DNA from: Globodera rostochiensis | Taxonomy: Eukaryota; Nematoda; Chromadorea; Rhabditida; Heteroderidae | NCBI GenBank assembly: GCA_018350325.1 | Contig: JAEVLN010000027.1 | Coordinates: 372,001 to 436,000, forward strand | Length of the DNA: 64,000 nucleotides | Direction of reading: 5' to 3' | In this document: positions 30,891-41,334 of the stretch, piece by piece | How positions within the stretch are numbered: the stretch's first letter is position 1 | How the letters are laid out: each line of letters starts with the position of its first letter | Made by a program: the position numbers and the translations under genes | The notes under the pieces: model-generated | The model's input: only the letters and a program-made list of their open reading frames with translations | The model's database searches: none | What the model was told of the DNA's origin: nothing

Positions 30891-31285
30891 CGTATTTTTT
30901 AGAAAATTATTAACACGACTACCTACTCATATTTAAATTTTGATATTATTTTTTGAACCAAGTTAAGTTAAATTTTTGTAATAACAAAAAAACATCATAA
31001 CAATAATAAAGTTAATAAAATTTACAATTCCACCGATCCATCGCTTATAAATCCGTTTTCGGCAATCATGTGGAATTGCGGTCCCGGTGAAATTTTTTTT
31101 TAAATTTTGAATGATTATACCTAGTTTTAAATGTATGTATAGAGTGAAAAAATGCCTAGAACACGAATCCGAGCCCGGATTTTGCGAATGTCGAATCCCG
31201 AACCCGAAGTCGAACATTTTTCGAAATTTAAAAATGCAACTTTTTTTTGGGTTGACAAATTTTTTATACTGCACATTTCGACCCT

Positions 31286-31545
31286 GTTAACAATTGAATT
31301 GTTTTGTTTTCTACTACTTGCATTTTTGAAGGTTTTAACCTTTTTGCGTTCATGCATAATTCGTCCCATTAATAAAACTTTTTAAATAATTTTCAAATAT
31401 TTTTTAATTAAAATGAGCGCATAAAAGAATTTTTTGAAATAAATTCATCACATCTTCCTGAATTTTTGCTTCGATTTTCTTAACAAAATTGCCAAATTGT
31501 AAACATTTCTCCGGCGGCACCTATCGGCACCGCCGACCCCTCCAC
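31286..31545 (+). mobile_element. SINE-like element, headless copy
   Basis: Body CCCATTAATAAAACTTTTTA, AAAATGAGCGCATAAAAGAA, ATTCATCACATCTTCCTGAA and the 3' hairpin CCGGCGGCACC/TATC/GGCACCGCCG. The body is nearly identical to 47290-47465. Confidence 0.6.
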
Positions 31546-31679
31546 CTAAAAGTAAAGCAGAATCTCAATTACGATACACGATATGGCCAAAATTACGATA
31601 TTTAAAGGAGTACGATACGATATTTTTTTCTAGCCGTTTTCAAAATTCAACCGAAATTTAAAAATACGGTAGTTTTTTA

Positions 31680-32000
31680 AAGGTTTTAGGCAGGCGCGTA
31701 TGCAGGGGGCAGGGGTGGGGCAAGCCCTCCCCCCCGAATGTGTTTTGAGAAAAAAGCCATAGGCGGGATCCTTTTGCTTTGCAAAACAAAATTCATAATT
31801 TTTGGACAAATTTTTTTAACAAATTTCGTCAAAATCTTCAAAATTTTCACCCGGCGGCGCCTATCGGCACCGCCGGGCCCTCGCATTCATAAAACTTTAA
31901 ATAAAAAGGTACCGTATTTTTAAATTTTGTTTGTAAATCTCTTACCAAATTTTTAGTAAAAAAATTCAAACTCAGGCGGCGCCTATCGGCACCGCCGACC
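31680..32000 (+). repeat. Two partial SINE-like 3' ends in tandem
   Basis: Hairpins at about 31851-31878 and 31973-31998, each preceded by CTTAACAAATTT or CTTACCAAATTT and followed by a C-rich tail. Around 31565-31630 and 32030-32085 lie ACGATACGATA repeats. No gene. Confidence 0.55.
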
Positions 32001-32099
32001 CCCCACCCCCCAAATCTGTGGTCTCAAAAATTACGATACGCGTGATTTTTAGCCAAAATCCGATACGATACGATACGATACACAGCCCTGATCTGCACG

Positions 32100-32970
32100 T
32101 TGTCGGAAAAGTACTTGGGATAAGCAATTTGGAATGAATTCAATTCCTTCCAATCCGTCAATGACACAATGTCCCAAGTTTCCAACAAAGAATTTAACTC
32201 AATAATAATTGTTATACAACACAATATTATCACAATTATCACAATTTAAAGAGAACCAAAACAGTTTAAATTGAGTGAAGAACACCACTGTTCACACTGA
32301 ACAAAAGGGGTCGATCTGCTGCTTAAATAGCGAATTAAAATATTTATTACAAATGTCAGAAACGAAGAAGAATGAAGAAGAAGAATGAATAATAATTTAT
32401 GTTTGGAAAAGGTCGTTTCCACGACATTTCGGGGAGAAACAAAAATTCCCCTTTGACGGATCATTTTGATGTGGTTGGCCCATCTTCGTCGAGTGTGTTT
32501 AATTGATCCCAATTCGAAGCGTGTCGGATCGTCTGGGAGATGGTTTCTTTCATCATTTCTAATTTGTCCCAATACGCCGCGCGGATTTGAAGCACTGAAC
32601 TCCGTCCCGTGGGATCATTGCCAAGCACTCCGCCGTTGTCGAACGGAGTTTCAAAAGGCACCCTGCTTTCTTGTAGTGGGAACCACGGGTGTCAACCTTT
32701 GAGTGTCCAAAATCAATTTGTCCCATTAATTTCCTTCTTTTTTCCTCCATCAAAATTTTGACTGCCTTTGGTTGGGCATTTTTGTCTGGGACATTTGGAA
32801 ATGTTCTTTTTCTTGTTTCAGTTTCCATGTTGTTAAGTTCGGATGTTTCAGTTGTTAGTTTGTCGCCAACAGATATTTTTCCGTTTTCACTTGCAATTTC
32901 GTCTTCTTCCTTATTTTCAATTTTTAAATCACGCCCAACTAAATCTATGCAAAGGCGTCGCCCAACGTCA
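32100..32970 (-). other. Minus-strand open frames downstream of the envelope remnant
   Basis: The minus-strand frames over 32246-33035 are rich in charged residues (KIENKEEDEIASENGKISVG, METETRKRTFPNVPDKNAQP) and could be a decayed tail or a separate ORF of the same element. No domain was recognised. At 32218-32246 the sequence ACAATTTAAAGAGAACCAAA also occurs at the boundaries of the 48.5-kb and 57.4-kb duplications. Confidence 0.35.
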
Positions 32971-32999
32971 CATATGCAAACGCGTTCTAAACAATCGGT

Positions 33000-34366
33000 T
33001 TGCGATCCTCCGGCCAAAACAAAATGTGTCGTCATAACAAAAAATAATAATTTTTGATTGTATTAGGTACAGTAAAAGTCGGCCAAGTATTCGATAACTT
33101 CTGAATACTGGATTACATCTTATAATTATATATAATACGATAATGGTTATCAAGCAAATAATTCCAATTGTCGCTAAGTTCTTCCAATGTAAGGAAAAGT
33201 TGAACAACCGGAACCAACCAATGTAAGGTATCCATAAGAACGGGAAATTAAATTCATTATTCGAAGAATCATCTTCCTTTATTATTTTTCCAATCTCATG
33301 TTTGCTTTTAATATCCTGAGCGATATACGCCAGTTCACCCGTTATTGCTACATTAGTTGAACCTCCAAGACAATTAACTTGACAAATTTCATTGATTTCT
33401 GCTCTGTCAAAATTAATAGTTATGATATTATTTGTACCATTTAAGTCACATTTGGTTGTGAAAGAAACTTTGTTCGGACAATTAATTTCGGCAATTGTTG
33501 AGCCTGGATTTGTTTTACAAGTTAGATTTAACTCAGCACCTCTAACGCATTTGTAACAGCCAAAGAGTTCATAAACTTCAATATGGCATAAACTCAAATC
33601 CTGTACAATAGATAATTTCAAATCTTTAAATCCCACATACAATTGAATAGCAGCATAAATCTTTCAGAAAAAACCCTTTCTCCATCGTAATTTAGATTTA
33701 TTGACGGTGTTGCAAGTGGTAAACTTTTTTCTTTATCTTCAAACAGATCCTCGAGTAAGACATTATGACATAAACATTTTACTATTTCTTTTTCATGATC
33801 TGGTTGACATTTATTACACGCATTACTTTCTAAAATGCAATTAAAATCAGATGCTTTTGCGTAATCTTCACAATACAGATCGATTCAATCTTATCAACCA
33901 AGGCGACAGATTTTCTATCCGTTAAAAACTTTTTGTTTAATAACGGTAAAGGTGCTTGTGAGATTTCAGCAGGCGGGGCCGAGGCCCGAAACAGTGATAT
34001 TTTTCCAATGCTCAGGTATTCCTGGGTGGAGAGCAAAATCATATTGGTCTCGATACAATGGATCGAATGGGTATTTTTTCCCAGAGAAGTTTCCGATTAA
34101 TGCCATTTTTATGTTACAAAGGCGTTATATTCCCAATTAGTGCAACTAAATAGCTCAAACAGATTTTTTGATTTTGGGACAGCAAAATTACGGTTAAATA
34201 GACAAGTTTTTGGATAGAGTTTATCACAAAAATCCTTTTTACACGAACCAAAGGCTGGACATTTTTTAATTGTGCCAGTTTGAATTTCATAAGATCTCAG
34301 CCATTTCTCCACTTTGGCATTACAATAAAGCATTAACCCTTTAAATAGCACTTTCAGATTTCCCAT
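33000..34366 (-). pseudogene. Envelope-like glycoprotein remnant, fusion-subunit-like part
   Basis: The minus-strand frames contain many cysteines (GCYKC, NCPNKV, KCDLNG, CQVNCLGG) and a hydrophobic anchor (TIGIICLITIIVLYIII) followed by a short basic tail. The cysteine pattern and order resemble the phlebovirus-type G2 glycoprotein found in some nematode Bel/Pao retroelements; this is a resemblance by eye. The reading frame is broken in several places (stops or shifts near 34110, 33975, 33860 and 33650), so it is not expressible as one protein. No reverse transcriptase or LTR pair was found beside it. Confidence 0.55.
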
Positions 34367-34389
34367 TACTTGGTTAGAATCATCTTTAA

Positions 34390-34788
34390 TTAATAATCCA
34401 TTTCTTGGATTAATATTTTGTATAGTAATTTACAGATTTTTACAACACAACAAATCACATATAAGCATATTAATATGATTGTTATTATGATACCGTAAGT
34501 TGCGCTTGCAGTGTATGGGTTACAGTTTGGATTACCAAGAAAATTCCAACAGAGAACACACTCAATTATTTCACATACTGTACTCGGTTCACAAAGAACA
34601 CGGATTGCTGTTAGTATTTGGACTTTATCCCAAAATCCAATCTCACAATGATGATGACGCAAGAGTATCTCTTCGTCCAAATTATACTGGTATTTTTGGA
34701 CATAACCGTGGGTTAAACATGAATCCGTCTCACAACATATTTCAATTTTCTTAATTATTTTCGGCATAAATATAGTTATGCCTTTCAA
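34390..34788 (-). pseudogene. Envelope-like remnant, upstream subunit end
   Basis: 132 codons, cysteine-rich (ICCETDSCLTHG, VCEIIECVLC) with a C-terminal membrane segment (YGIIITIILICLYVICCVV) and a short tail, placed just before the fusion-subunit-like part. This fits a two-subunit glycoprotein precursor in which the first subunit ends in a membrane segment. The 5' part is missing or unrecognisable upstream of 34800. A fragment only. Confidence 0.45.
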
Positions 34789-34799
34789 CCCACATTTTA

Positions 34800-36800
34800 C
34801 GTTACATTCGATACAATGTTAAGAGTCCTTATAGAAGGTGTCATCTAACATTGTAATCAACCCAATAAATAGTAAATTAGCCATTGATTTTTCTTTGCTT
34901 CGGGTAAACATGGGATGATCACCTTTCAATGTTTTTTTCTTTCTCATGACGGGTTCTTTACAGGGAGGCCAGATCACCTGTGACCAAATATGGCAACCGG
35001 CTCCAAAAATATGGCATTTTTATGGCATCAAGGGGTCAAAAATATGGCATTTTTATGGCATCCGTTTTTCGCAACTAAAACGAAGATAAACAATAAAAAT
35101 CTGATTTAATGCGAGTAACTGTACTTCTCATTAGCTTTTGCCGCGTTTAAAAGATCATTTTGCGACAGAAAAAAATCATGGGCTGAGCTACAATCCAGAT
35201 CAGAGTTTAGTTTGACACAAATAAAGGCATTGACTTTTTCCGGAGAAAATTGATGCTTCTACTTCTCTGATTACATCTTTCAATTCTACCACTTCATCAA
35301 ACAGGTTGTCCAGCTCGTCCGGTGCAGTGAAGGAACATTATACCAAAAGCATCGAATGATTGCAAAGATATAAAATTATATCGAATGAGATTTATTTGTT
35401 TTGTTTTTGGGAATGATTTTTATTTACCGATCTTTTAACATCCGGATTTTTGATTTAAATGTTCACCGCTGTTTTTTTCGGAATTCATATGCTTTTATTA
35501 TTTATGTTATTATGGTTTTGTATAAACATTATTTAAGGTGTATGCTTTTTATGGCTTGAGACCGGTTCAAGGGTATGGGTTTTTGATTTAAATGTTTAAC
35601 CAAGCTTTTATTTGGGGATTTCTATTTGAAATTTCGCTGTTTGTTTTGAGTTTCTCGAAAATAAATTTAGCGCATTCTGCCGCAATTGCCTTCTTTTCCT
35701 CTGACGCCTAAAGCATCTTATTTTTCAGATTTATTTTTTTTGGTACCGTCGTGCGTTTGACATATGCAGTCATTGGCGCAACTCTGTTGAGTGATCTAAC
35801 GCACTCGGCATGTTTGTTGCTTGTGACGTGCACGTTGATTGCTCGCTCTCCTATCTTTTGAAATTTGTTCCTGTAAAGTGTAAGGGATAAAATTGAGATG
35901 TTTACGACTTTTTTTGTTAATTTGCGCCTAAAATTATAGCAGACTGATTTAAATATGCAAAGTTTTTGCAATTTATCTTTTTTCGTGCAAAAATTTCTCA
36001 AATTCAGTGCCGTTGATCATTTACATTGTAAACCTAGGCGCTATATTTATTAACGGCTTCTAAGGCGTCAGACAATGAGAATATAATTAAATAAAAATAT
36101 TTTTAAACCATTTTTCTCTCCTTTACGCATGACGATTTGGTCCATAAGCAACAGTTCACTGTGGCAATTCCATTGGTTTTGCAGTTGGATAAAACCCTGC
36201 AGAATAAAAAAACTTTTAATTATTTAATGTAATAAAAATTAATTTATATCAAAAGCAAAAAATTAAATAACAATCAGTTTTTGTTTTAAATCGGAAAAAA
36301 GTAAAATTTTCAAATGTAAAAATTGAACTTTTGTCGCTGCTTTATGCGATATTGATGTCTTTCGAGCTGGTGGAGTCAAAGAAACTGAAATTTTATCATT
36401 TTTTAATAAAATTTAATTATTTCTAATAATTAATAGTTAATGGAAATGGTCTGAATGCAACATACAATTTTCTTGTGGCACTACTGAAACCACTTTCTCA
36501 ACCAAATTGCCATTCTCTGCATAATTTGTCATAAAAATCCACTAAATTAAGCGGAAATTGCAAAAAAAATCAAAATAAATAATTCTTACAATAAATCCAG
36601 CCATCAAAACCACCAAAAGATAAAAGAACAAAAAACATTTAGGGTGAGTAAATTCATCGCTTTTTTTTCACATTTTCTTAAGTTAAAATAAAAACAAGTT
36701 TTTTCATTTAAAGTTACTTTGAATTTTCGTCTTTGCGGTTTTTGTTGCTAAACTAAAATATATTATAATTTTAATGTTTAAAAACTTACTTTTTCGTTGA
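34800..36800. other. AT-rich region without a supported gene
   Basis: Repeated ATATGGCATTTTTATGGCAT words occur at 35005-35065, with a related copy at about 1635-1680. A 97-codon minus-strand frame (35708-36001) contains HVTSNKHAECVRSL, vaguely like a transposon zinc-finger edge, but this is too weak to call. Nothing else was recognised. Confidence 0.5.
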
Positions 36801-36807
36801 ATTGTTG

Positions 36808-37190
36808 TTTGGGTAACCGCGTTGGCAGTTTCCCTCACTAAAAGCAATTAAATATTATTTTAAATTAATTTTAAATTTTACTTTTTGTTTGGGTAACCGC
36901 GTTGGCAGTTTTCCTCACTAAAAGCAATTAAATATTATTTTAAATTAATTTTAAATTTTTTTTTGTTTGGGTAACCGCGTGGGCAGTTCCCTCACTAAAA
37001 TCAATTCAATATTATTTAAAATTAATTTTAAATTTTACTTTTTGTTTGGGTAACCGCGTGGGCAGTTTCCCTCACTAAAAACAATTAAATATTATTTAAA
37101 ATTATTATTTAAAATTAATTTAAATGTCACTTGAAATTTGATTAACCGCGTTAGCGGGTTCCCTCACTAAAAGTAATTTAAAATTCAATT
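36808..37190. repeat. 79-bp tandem repeat
   Basis: Five units start at about 36811, 36891, 36969, 37048 and 37143. Each has a conserved GC-bearing core (GGGTAACCGCGTTGGCAG, TTCCCTCACTAAAA) and an AT-only spacer (AATTAAATATTATTTTAAAT). Core conservation with a drifting spacer is visible. Confidence 0.85.
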
Positions 37191-37804
37191 TAATTTAATT
37201 ATAAAAGTGTCAAATTTTTGAATTGGAATATTCTTCCATCGGGTCTCTGTTTCGTACTTACGGCGATACGTTATTCGATTTTCAGCCAAAAAATAGCTGG
37301 CCATTGTCAAAGAATATTTTGCCAAAACGCGATCAAAAACCGGCTAAATTCGCTATTTTATTGGGTATAAAGGCCAATAGAAATGTTTTTATGTTCAACA
37401 TTTAAATGATTTAATAATTATTATTTTTTTAAATACCAAAGGTTTTCCCAATTTTCTGATTTTTTATGGAAATGAAAGTTTCTCAAGGAATTTTCACTTT
37501 TTGGGGAATTTGATTCCCTCCCTATTCTGACGAAAATGATTCAAAATTTGATGACGAATCAGCCGGCCAATCTGGAAAAACGGCAGCAGAAGCAAATAAT
37601 ATGATTTGTTGAGGTATTTTTTGGCTGCGATCAGTTGATACAATTTTTGTAAAGGCCAAAAAGTAAAAATAAGGGCAAAAGTTTGATCATTTTATTTTGC
37701 AAATAATATTTTTATTTAATATAAGATATATTTTGTTTAACTATTTCATTTTTTAATCTATTTTTAAATATTTCAACAACCGTTCAAAATTAAATACAAT
37801 CACT

Positions 37805-38062
37805 ATTCTGAATTTCTACCAAGCGCAATTGAAGCAAAAATTCAGTAAGATGTGATGAATTTATTTTGAAAATTCTTGTATCTATTCTTTTTTTGCGCAC
37901 ATTTTTAATTAAAAAATATTAGAATATTTATTTTAAAAATATTATTAATGAGGGGATGCCTATTTGATAGAGGGGAAAACAATAAATACGTGCTTGCACT
38001 CAAGCGGGTTCGAACCCAACACATAACATAAGACTTACCAAAAACCACTAGGCCATCGATAT
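37805..38062 (-). mobile_element. tRNA-headed SINE-like element, best head
   Basis: On the minus strand: A-box-like GGCCTAGTGGTTTTTGG at 38056-38040 and B-box GGGTTCGAACCCGC at about 38015-38001, 30 bases apart. Then comes the body to ATTCATCACATCTTACTGAA. The spacing resembles a pol III promoter. The 3' hairpin is missing here. Confidence 0.6.
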
Positions 38063-38119
38063 AGTTGGGAACGACAAGTAAAAATAGTTGAAATTGTCGG
38101 TCGATGATGCCATCATTAG

Positions 38120-38335
38120 GGGTGTACATTTAGTCCCGGTTGGTCCCGGTCCCGGCGGGACCAAAAAACCGGGACTGGGACTTTTAGATTTTAAAAATCC
38201 CGTCCCGACTCGGGACCACCGACCGGGACCGGGACCGGGACTTTTAGATTTCAAAAAGTCCCGTCCCGACCGGGACCGGGACCTGAAAAAACCGGGAAAT
38301 CCCTCCCGGTCCCGGTCTCGCTCAACCCTAGTTTA
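38120..38335. mobile_element. GGGACC-rich short inverted element
   Basis: Alternating GGTCCCGGT and ACCGGGACC words on both sides of a centre, bordered by AGGGGTGTACATTTAGTCCC and CTCGCTCAACCCTA. A related piece lies at 47135-47240. Probably a MITE; no coding capacity. Confidence 0.5.
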
Positions 38336-39419
38336 AACTGTTTCATTTTTAATCTATTTTTAAATATTTCAATAATCATTCGAAATTAATACAATCACTA
38401 TTCTGAATTTCTGCCAAGCGCATCGGAGAATAAATATATACACCTAATGGCGCTTACAATGGGCAACAAAATTTTTGGTTTATTTTTGTCCGCAAGTTCT
38501 CGGGCATAAACTTAATTAGGTAAACTGATTCCGGACTTTGCCGCCGTTGAAATTTTTATCGTGGAATTTGTTAAGAAAATCGTCCAAAAATACATCGCGG
38601 AAGGGCGAAAAAATGATCAGAAAAAGTAGAAAATAAATTTTTGAGGTTTCAAATTTGCTGGATTCCGAAGTGCGGAAATTCTGGACTTTTTTGGATCCGG
38701 CATGCCGGATCCCGGACATTTTTTTGGGAGCCAGAATTCGGATGCCGGGGTCTTTTTGGTAGGAATGAAACGATTGGGTACGTTTGGGCGCTCACGTTTG
38801 GGCGCCGGGTACGTTTGGGCGCTCACGGTTGGGCGCCCGGTATGTAAGGTAGGCTAGTCAAAATTTTTGAAAAATTTTTTAAAGTTTATTAAGAATATTT
38901 TTTTTAAGGCTGATTTTTTATAAATGAAAGTCTCAAAGAATTTTCACTTTTTGGGGAATTTGATTCCCTCCCTATTCTGACGAAAATGATTCAAAATTTG
39001 ATGACGAATCAGCCGGCCAATCTGGAAAAACGGCAGCAGAAGCAAATAATATGATTTGTTGAGGTATTTTTTGGCTGCGATCAGTTGATACAATTTTTGT
39101 AAAGGCCAAAAAGTAAAAATAAGGGCAAAAGTTTGATCATTTTATTTTGCAAATAATATTTTTATTTAATATAAGATATATTTTGTTTAACTATTTCATT
39201 TTTTAATCTATTTTTAAATATTTCAACAACCGTTCAAAATTAAATACAATCACTATTCTGAATTTCTACCAAGCGCATCGGTTTGGTTTCTTTTTGTGCC
39301 CAAGTTCTCGGGCATAAATTTAATTAGGTAAACTGATTCCGGACTTTGCCGCCGTTGAAATTTTTATCGTGGAATTTGTTAAGAAAATCGTCCAAAAATA
39401 CATCGCGGAAGGGCGAAAA

Positions 39420-39860
39420 AATCCCGAATTTGTTTTGACGGCTGCACATTGTTTTCCCAGTGTGGAATATTCGATTTTGCGTTAATACAAATATTTTCTG
39501 TTGAATTTTACGTTTTAATTTGTTTTAAAGACCCATCTGTGGACGAATTTTATTTGTAGTCATTGTGGATCGGCGAAAAAAATTCTAATCTGGACCGATT
39601 TGCTCAATTGACTGACTGTGAAGGGGTGTCAAATTTGCATTGAATATAACACGCCGGTCGGTGGCAGGGATGTAATGCCAAAAAAAAATCCGCAATTCCG
39701 GCTCCCAAATGCCCGGAAATCCGGTATCCCCCCCCCCCCCCCGGCGGGTCGGTGGTGGTCATAAAAATTTCATTTCCAATTTTCATAGGGCGACAGTGGC
39801 AGCGCATTGTAACAATGGCTCAAATTATTCTCTCGGCTGAAAGGTCAATGGATTCGGCCA
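39420..39860 (+). pseudogene. Trypsin-like (S1) serine protease remnant
   Basis: CCC at 39422 starts the frame PEFVLTAAHCFPSVE, containing the catalytic-histidine motif TAAHC. At 39789, after an AG acceptor, GDSGSAL matches the active-site serine motif (usual GDSGGP) and runs into a stop. The catalytic-aspartate region between them was not recognised, and a C-run element interrupts at 39725-39745. In S1 proteases these motifs lie about 140 residues apart, so most of the domain is missing. The left border coincides with the end of a direct duplication at 39421. Confidence 0.45.
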
Positions 39861-40503
39861 ATTACTGACACAAAATGTGGCAATTACTTTGTGCAATATT
39901 TTGCTTTTCACTACCCAAAATTTAAATTGCTCTTTTATTAATTTGATCGAATGTTTTTAATCTTTCCAGGGGTCGAATTACATTGACATTCTTTTAGAAA
40001 ACATCAAATTTAGGGTTGAATGTGAAGGAAGGAACTGGCAAAAACTTTCTATACGAATTATGGAGAAGGATTTTTGATTAATTTTGAACCTAAAGCGAAA
40101 TTTCGCATTTTTCTAAAATGGTATAGTCCCCAAAATCGGGACGGATATTTTCGTTTCATTGATTATTTATATATTTTCCATTTAATGCTTTGCTTTTTAT
40201 GTAATTATCGAATGTTTTGCATCTTTTCGCCTTCTGCTGTTGCTTAGTGTTGTTATCAGAATAAATCAAATTTTTTGGCCATAACTCGGAAAACTTTTAA
40301 TTTGGTTGTGTTGTTCAACAAATTAGAGACAAAATATGAATTTAGCAGCATTAAAAATCCTGGGTTCGTACCGTATCCGTGAGATTCCATAACCGGATAT
40401 CCGCCAGCCCCCGCGGTTATTCGCTTTATTTAACCACTAACAAATTGCTTCAAATTTCAAAAATTGTTATTTTAGAAGTACGGCGTCCGGCGGTGGCGAT
40501 AAG

Positions 40504-41166
40504 TAGGGCTCGGATTTATATGCACCAAAAATGGCCAAATATGCGCATATATATGCTCCAAAAAAGGCCAAAATATGCACCAAAATATGCCAAAAATGCC
40601 GAAATATGCACCGAGAAATGGCACTTTTAGTACCCTAATATGCTTAAAACTTAATTTTTTTCTTATTTAACTAACTAGGATTAAAGCCTTTTCGCGTATT
40701 ATTTTTGTATTTTTGGAAAGTAGAAAAAGATCGAAAAAATCGCGGTGGTTTTAACTGTCAGGCCAATTCATCGCTAGATGGCCATCTCTGCGCCGGCCAA
40801 TCGAGCGCTTCGCCATTTCAGTGCCGCGATTGTTCTCCTTATTTTTATGAAAATGTTCAATTCTTTAAGCATTTTTTTCGAAAATGACTAAAACTTATCG
40901 TTAAAAATATGAATTATTTTCCAAAAACATCCAAAAAACCATGATTTTAGGTCTTTTTTTTGCAAATTTTTGGTCAAAAATGCCAAAATATGCTCGAAAT
41001 ATGCTCAAAACCCCAAAATATGCATTTATTTTCGAAAACCCTTAAAATATGCAATTTTAAACTTGTCGAAAAAAACTCAAACCAACGCGAAAAGGCTATT
41101 TTTGGCCCGTATTCTTCAGAACATATGAGAACAAAAATATGCAAAAACATATAAATCCGAGCCCTA
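40504..41166. mobile_element. hAT-like non-autonomous element, 663 bp
   Basis: Perfect 19-bp inverted ends TAGGGCTCGGATTTATATG / CATATAAATCCGAGCCCTA with an exact 8-bp duplication GCGATAAG (40496-40503, 41167-41174). The interior is full of CAAAATATGC words. It lies in a SINE-like or protease-remnant flank. A degraded relative ends at 57437. Confidence 0.9.
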
Positions 41167-41334
41167 GCGATAAGTTAAGAGAATCGAGTCACAAAAAATA
41201 ACTTTCTTAATCGAGCAGATTTGCAAAATGACAACAAAAACAAAACGAATTGTTAACTGTCAAAATCGATGGCCGAATCATTCAAAGAAAAAAGAAATTT
41301 AAATAATCATTTTCACTGTCCGCGCGCTTTCTCA

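Larger units (their letters stand above)
37470..39421. repeat. Direct duplication with internal insertions
   Basis: 37470-37833 recurs at 38925-39275 almost unchanged. 38515-38612 recurs at 39320-39421 (GGACTTTGCCGCCGTTGAAA to GGGCGAAAAAAT). The first copy is split by a SINE-like element and a GGGACC-rich element. The second copy ends exactly where a protease-like fragment starts. Confidence 0.75.

Noticed and set aside
35708..36001. Minus-strand ORF with HVTSNKHAECVRSL, possible zinc-finger edge
   Set aside because: Only one half of a possible metal site, no second cysteine pair, no family match by eye.
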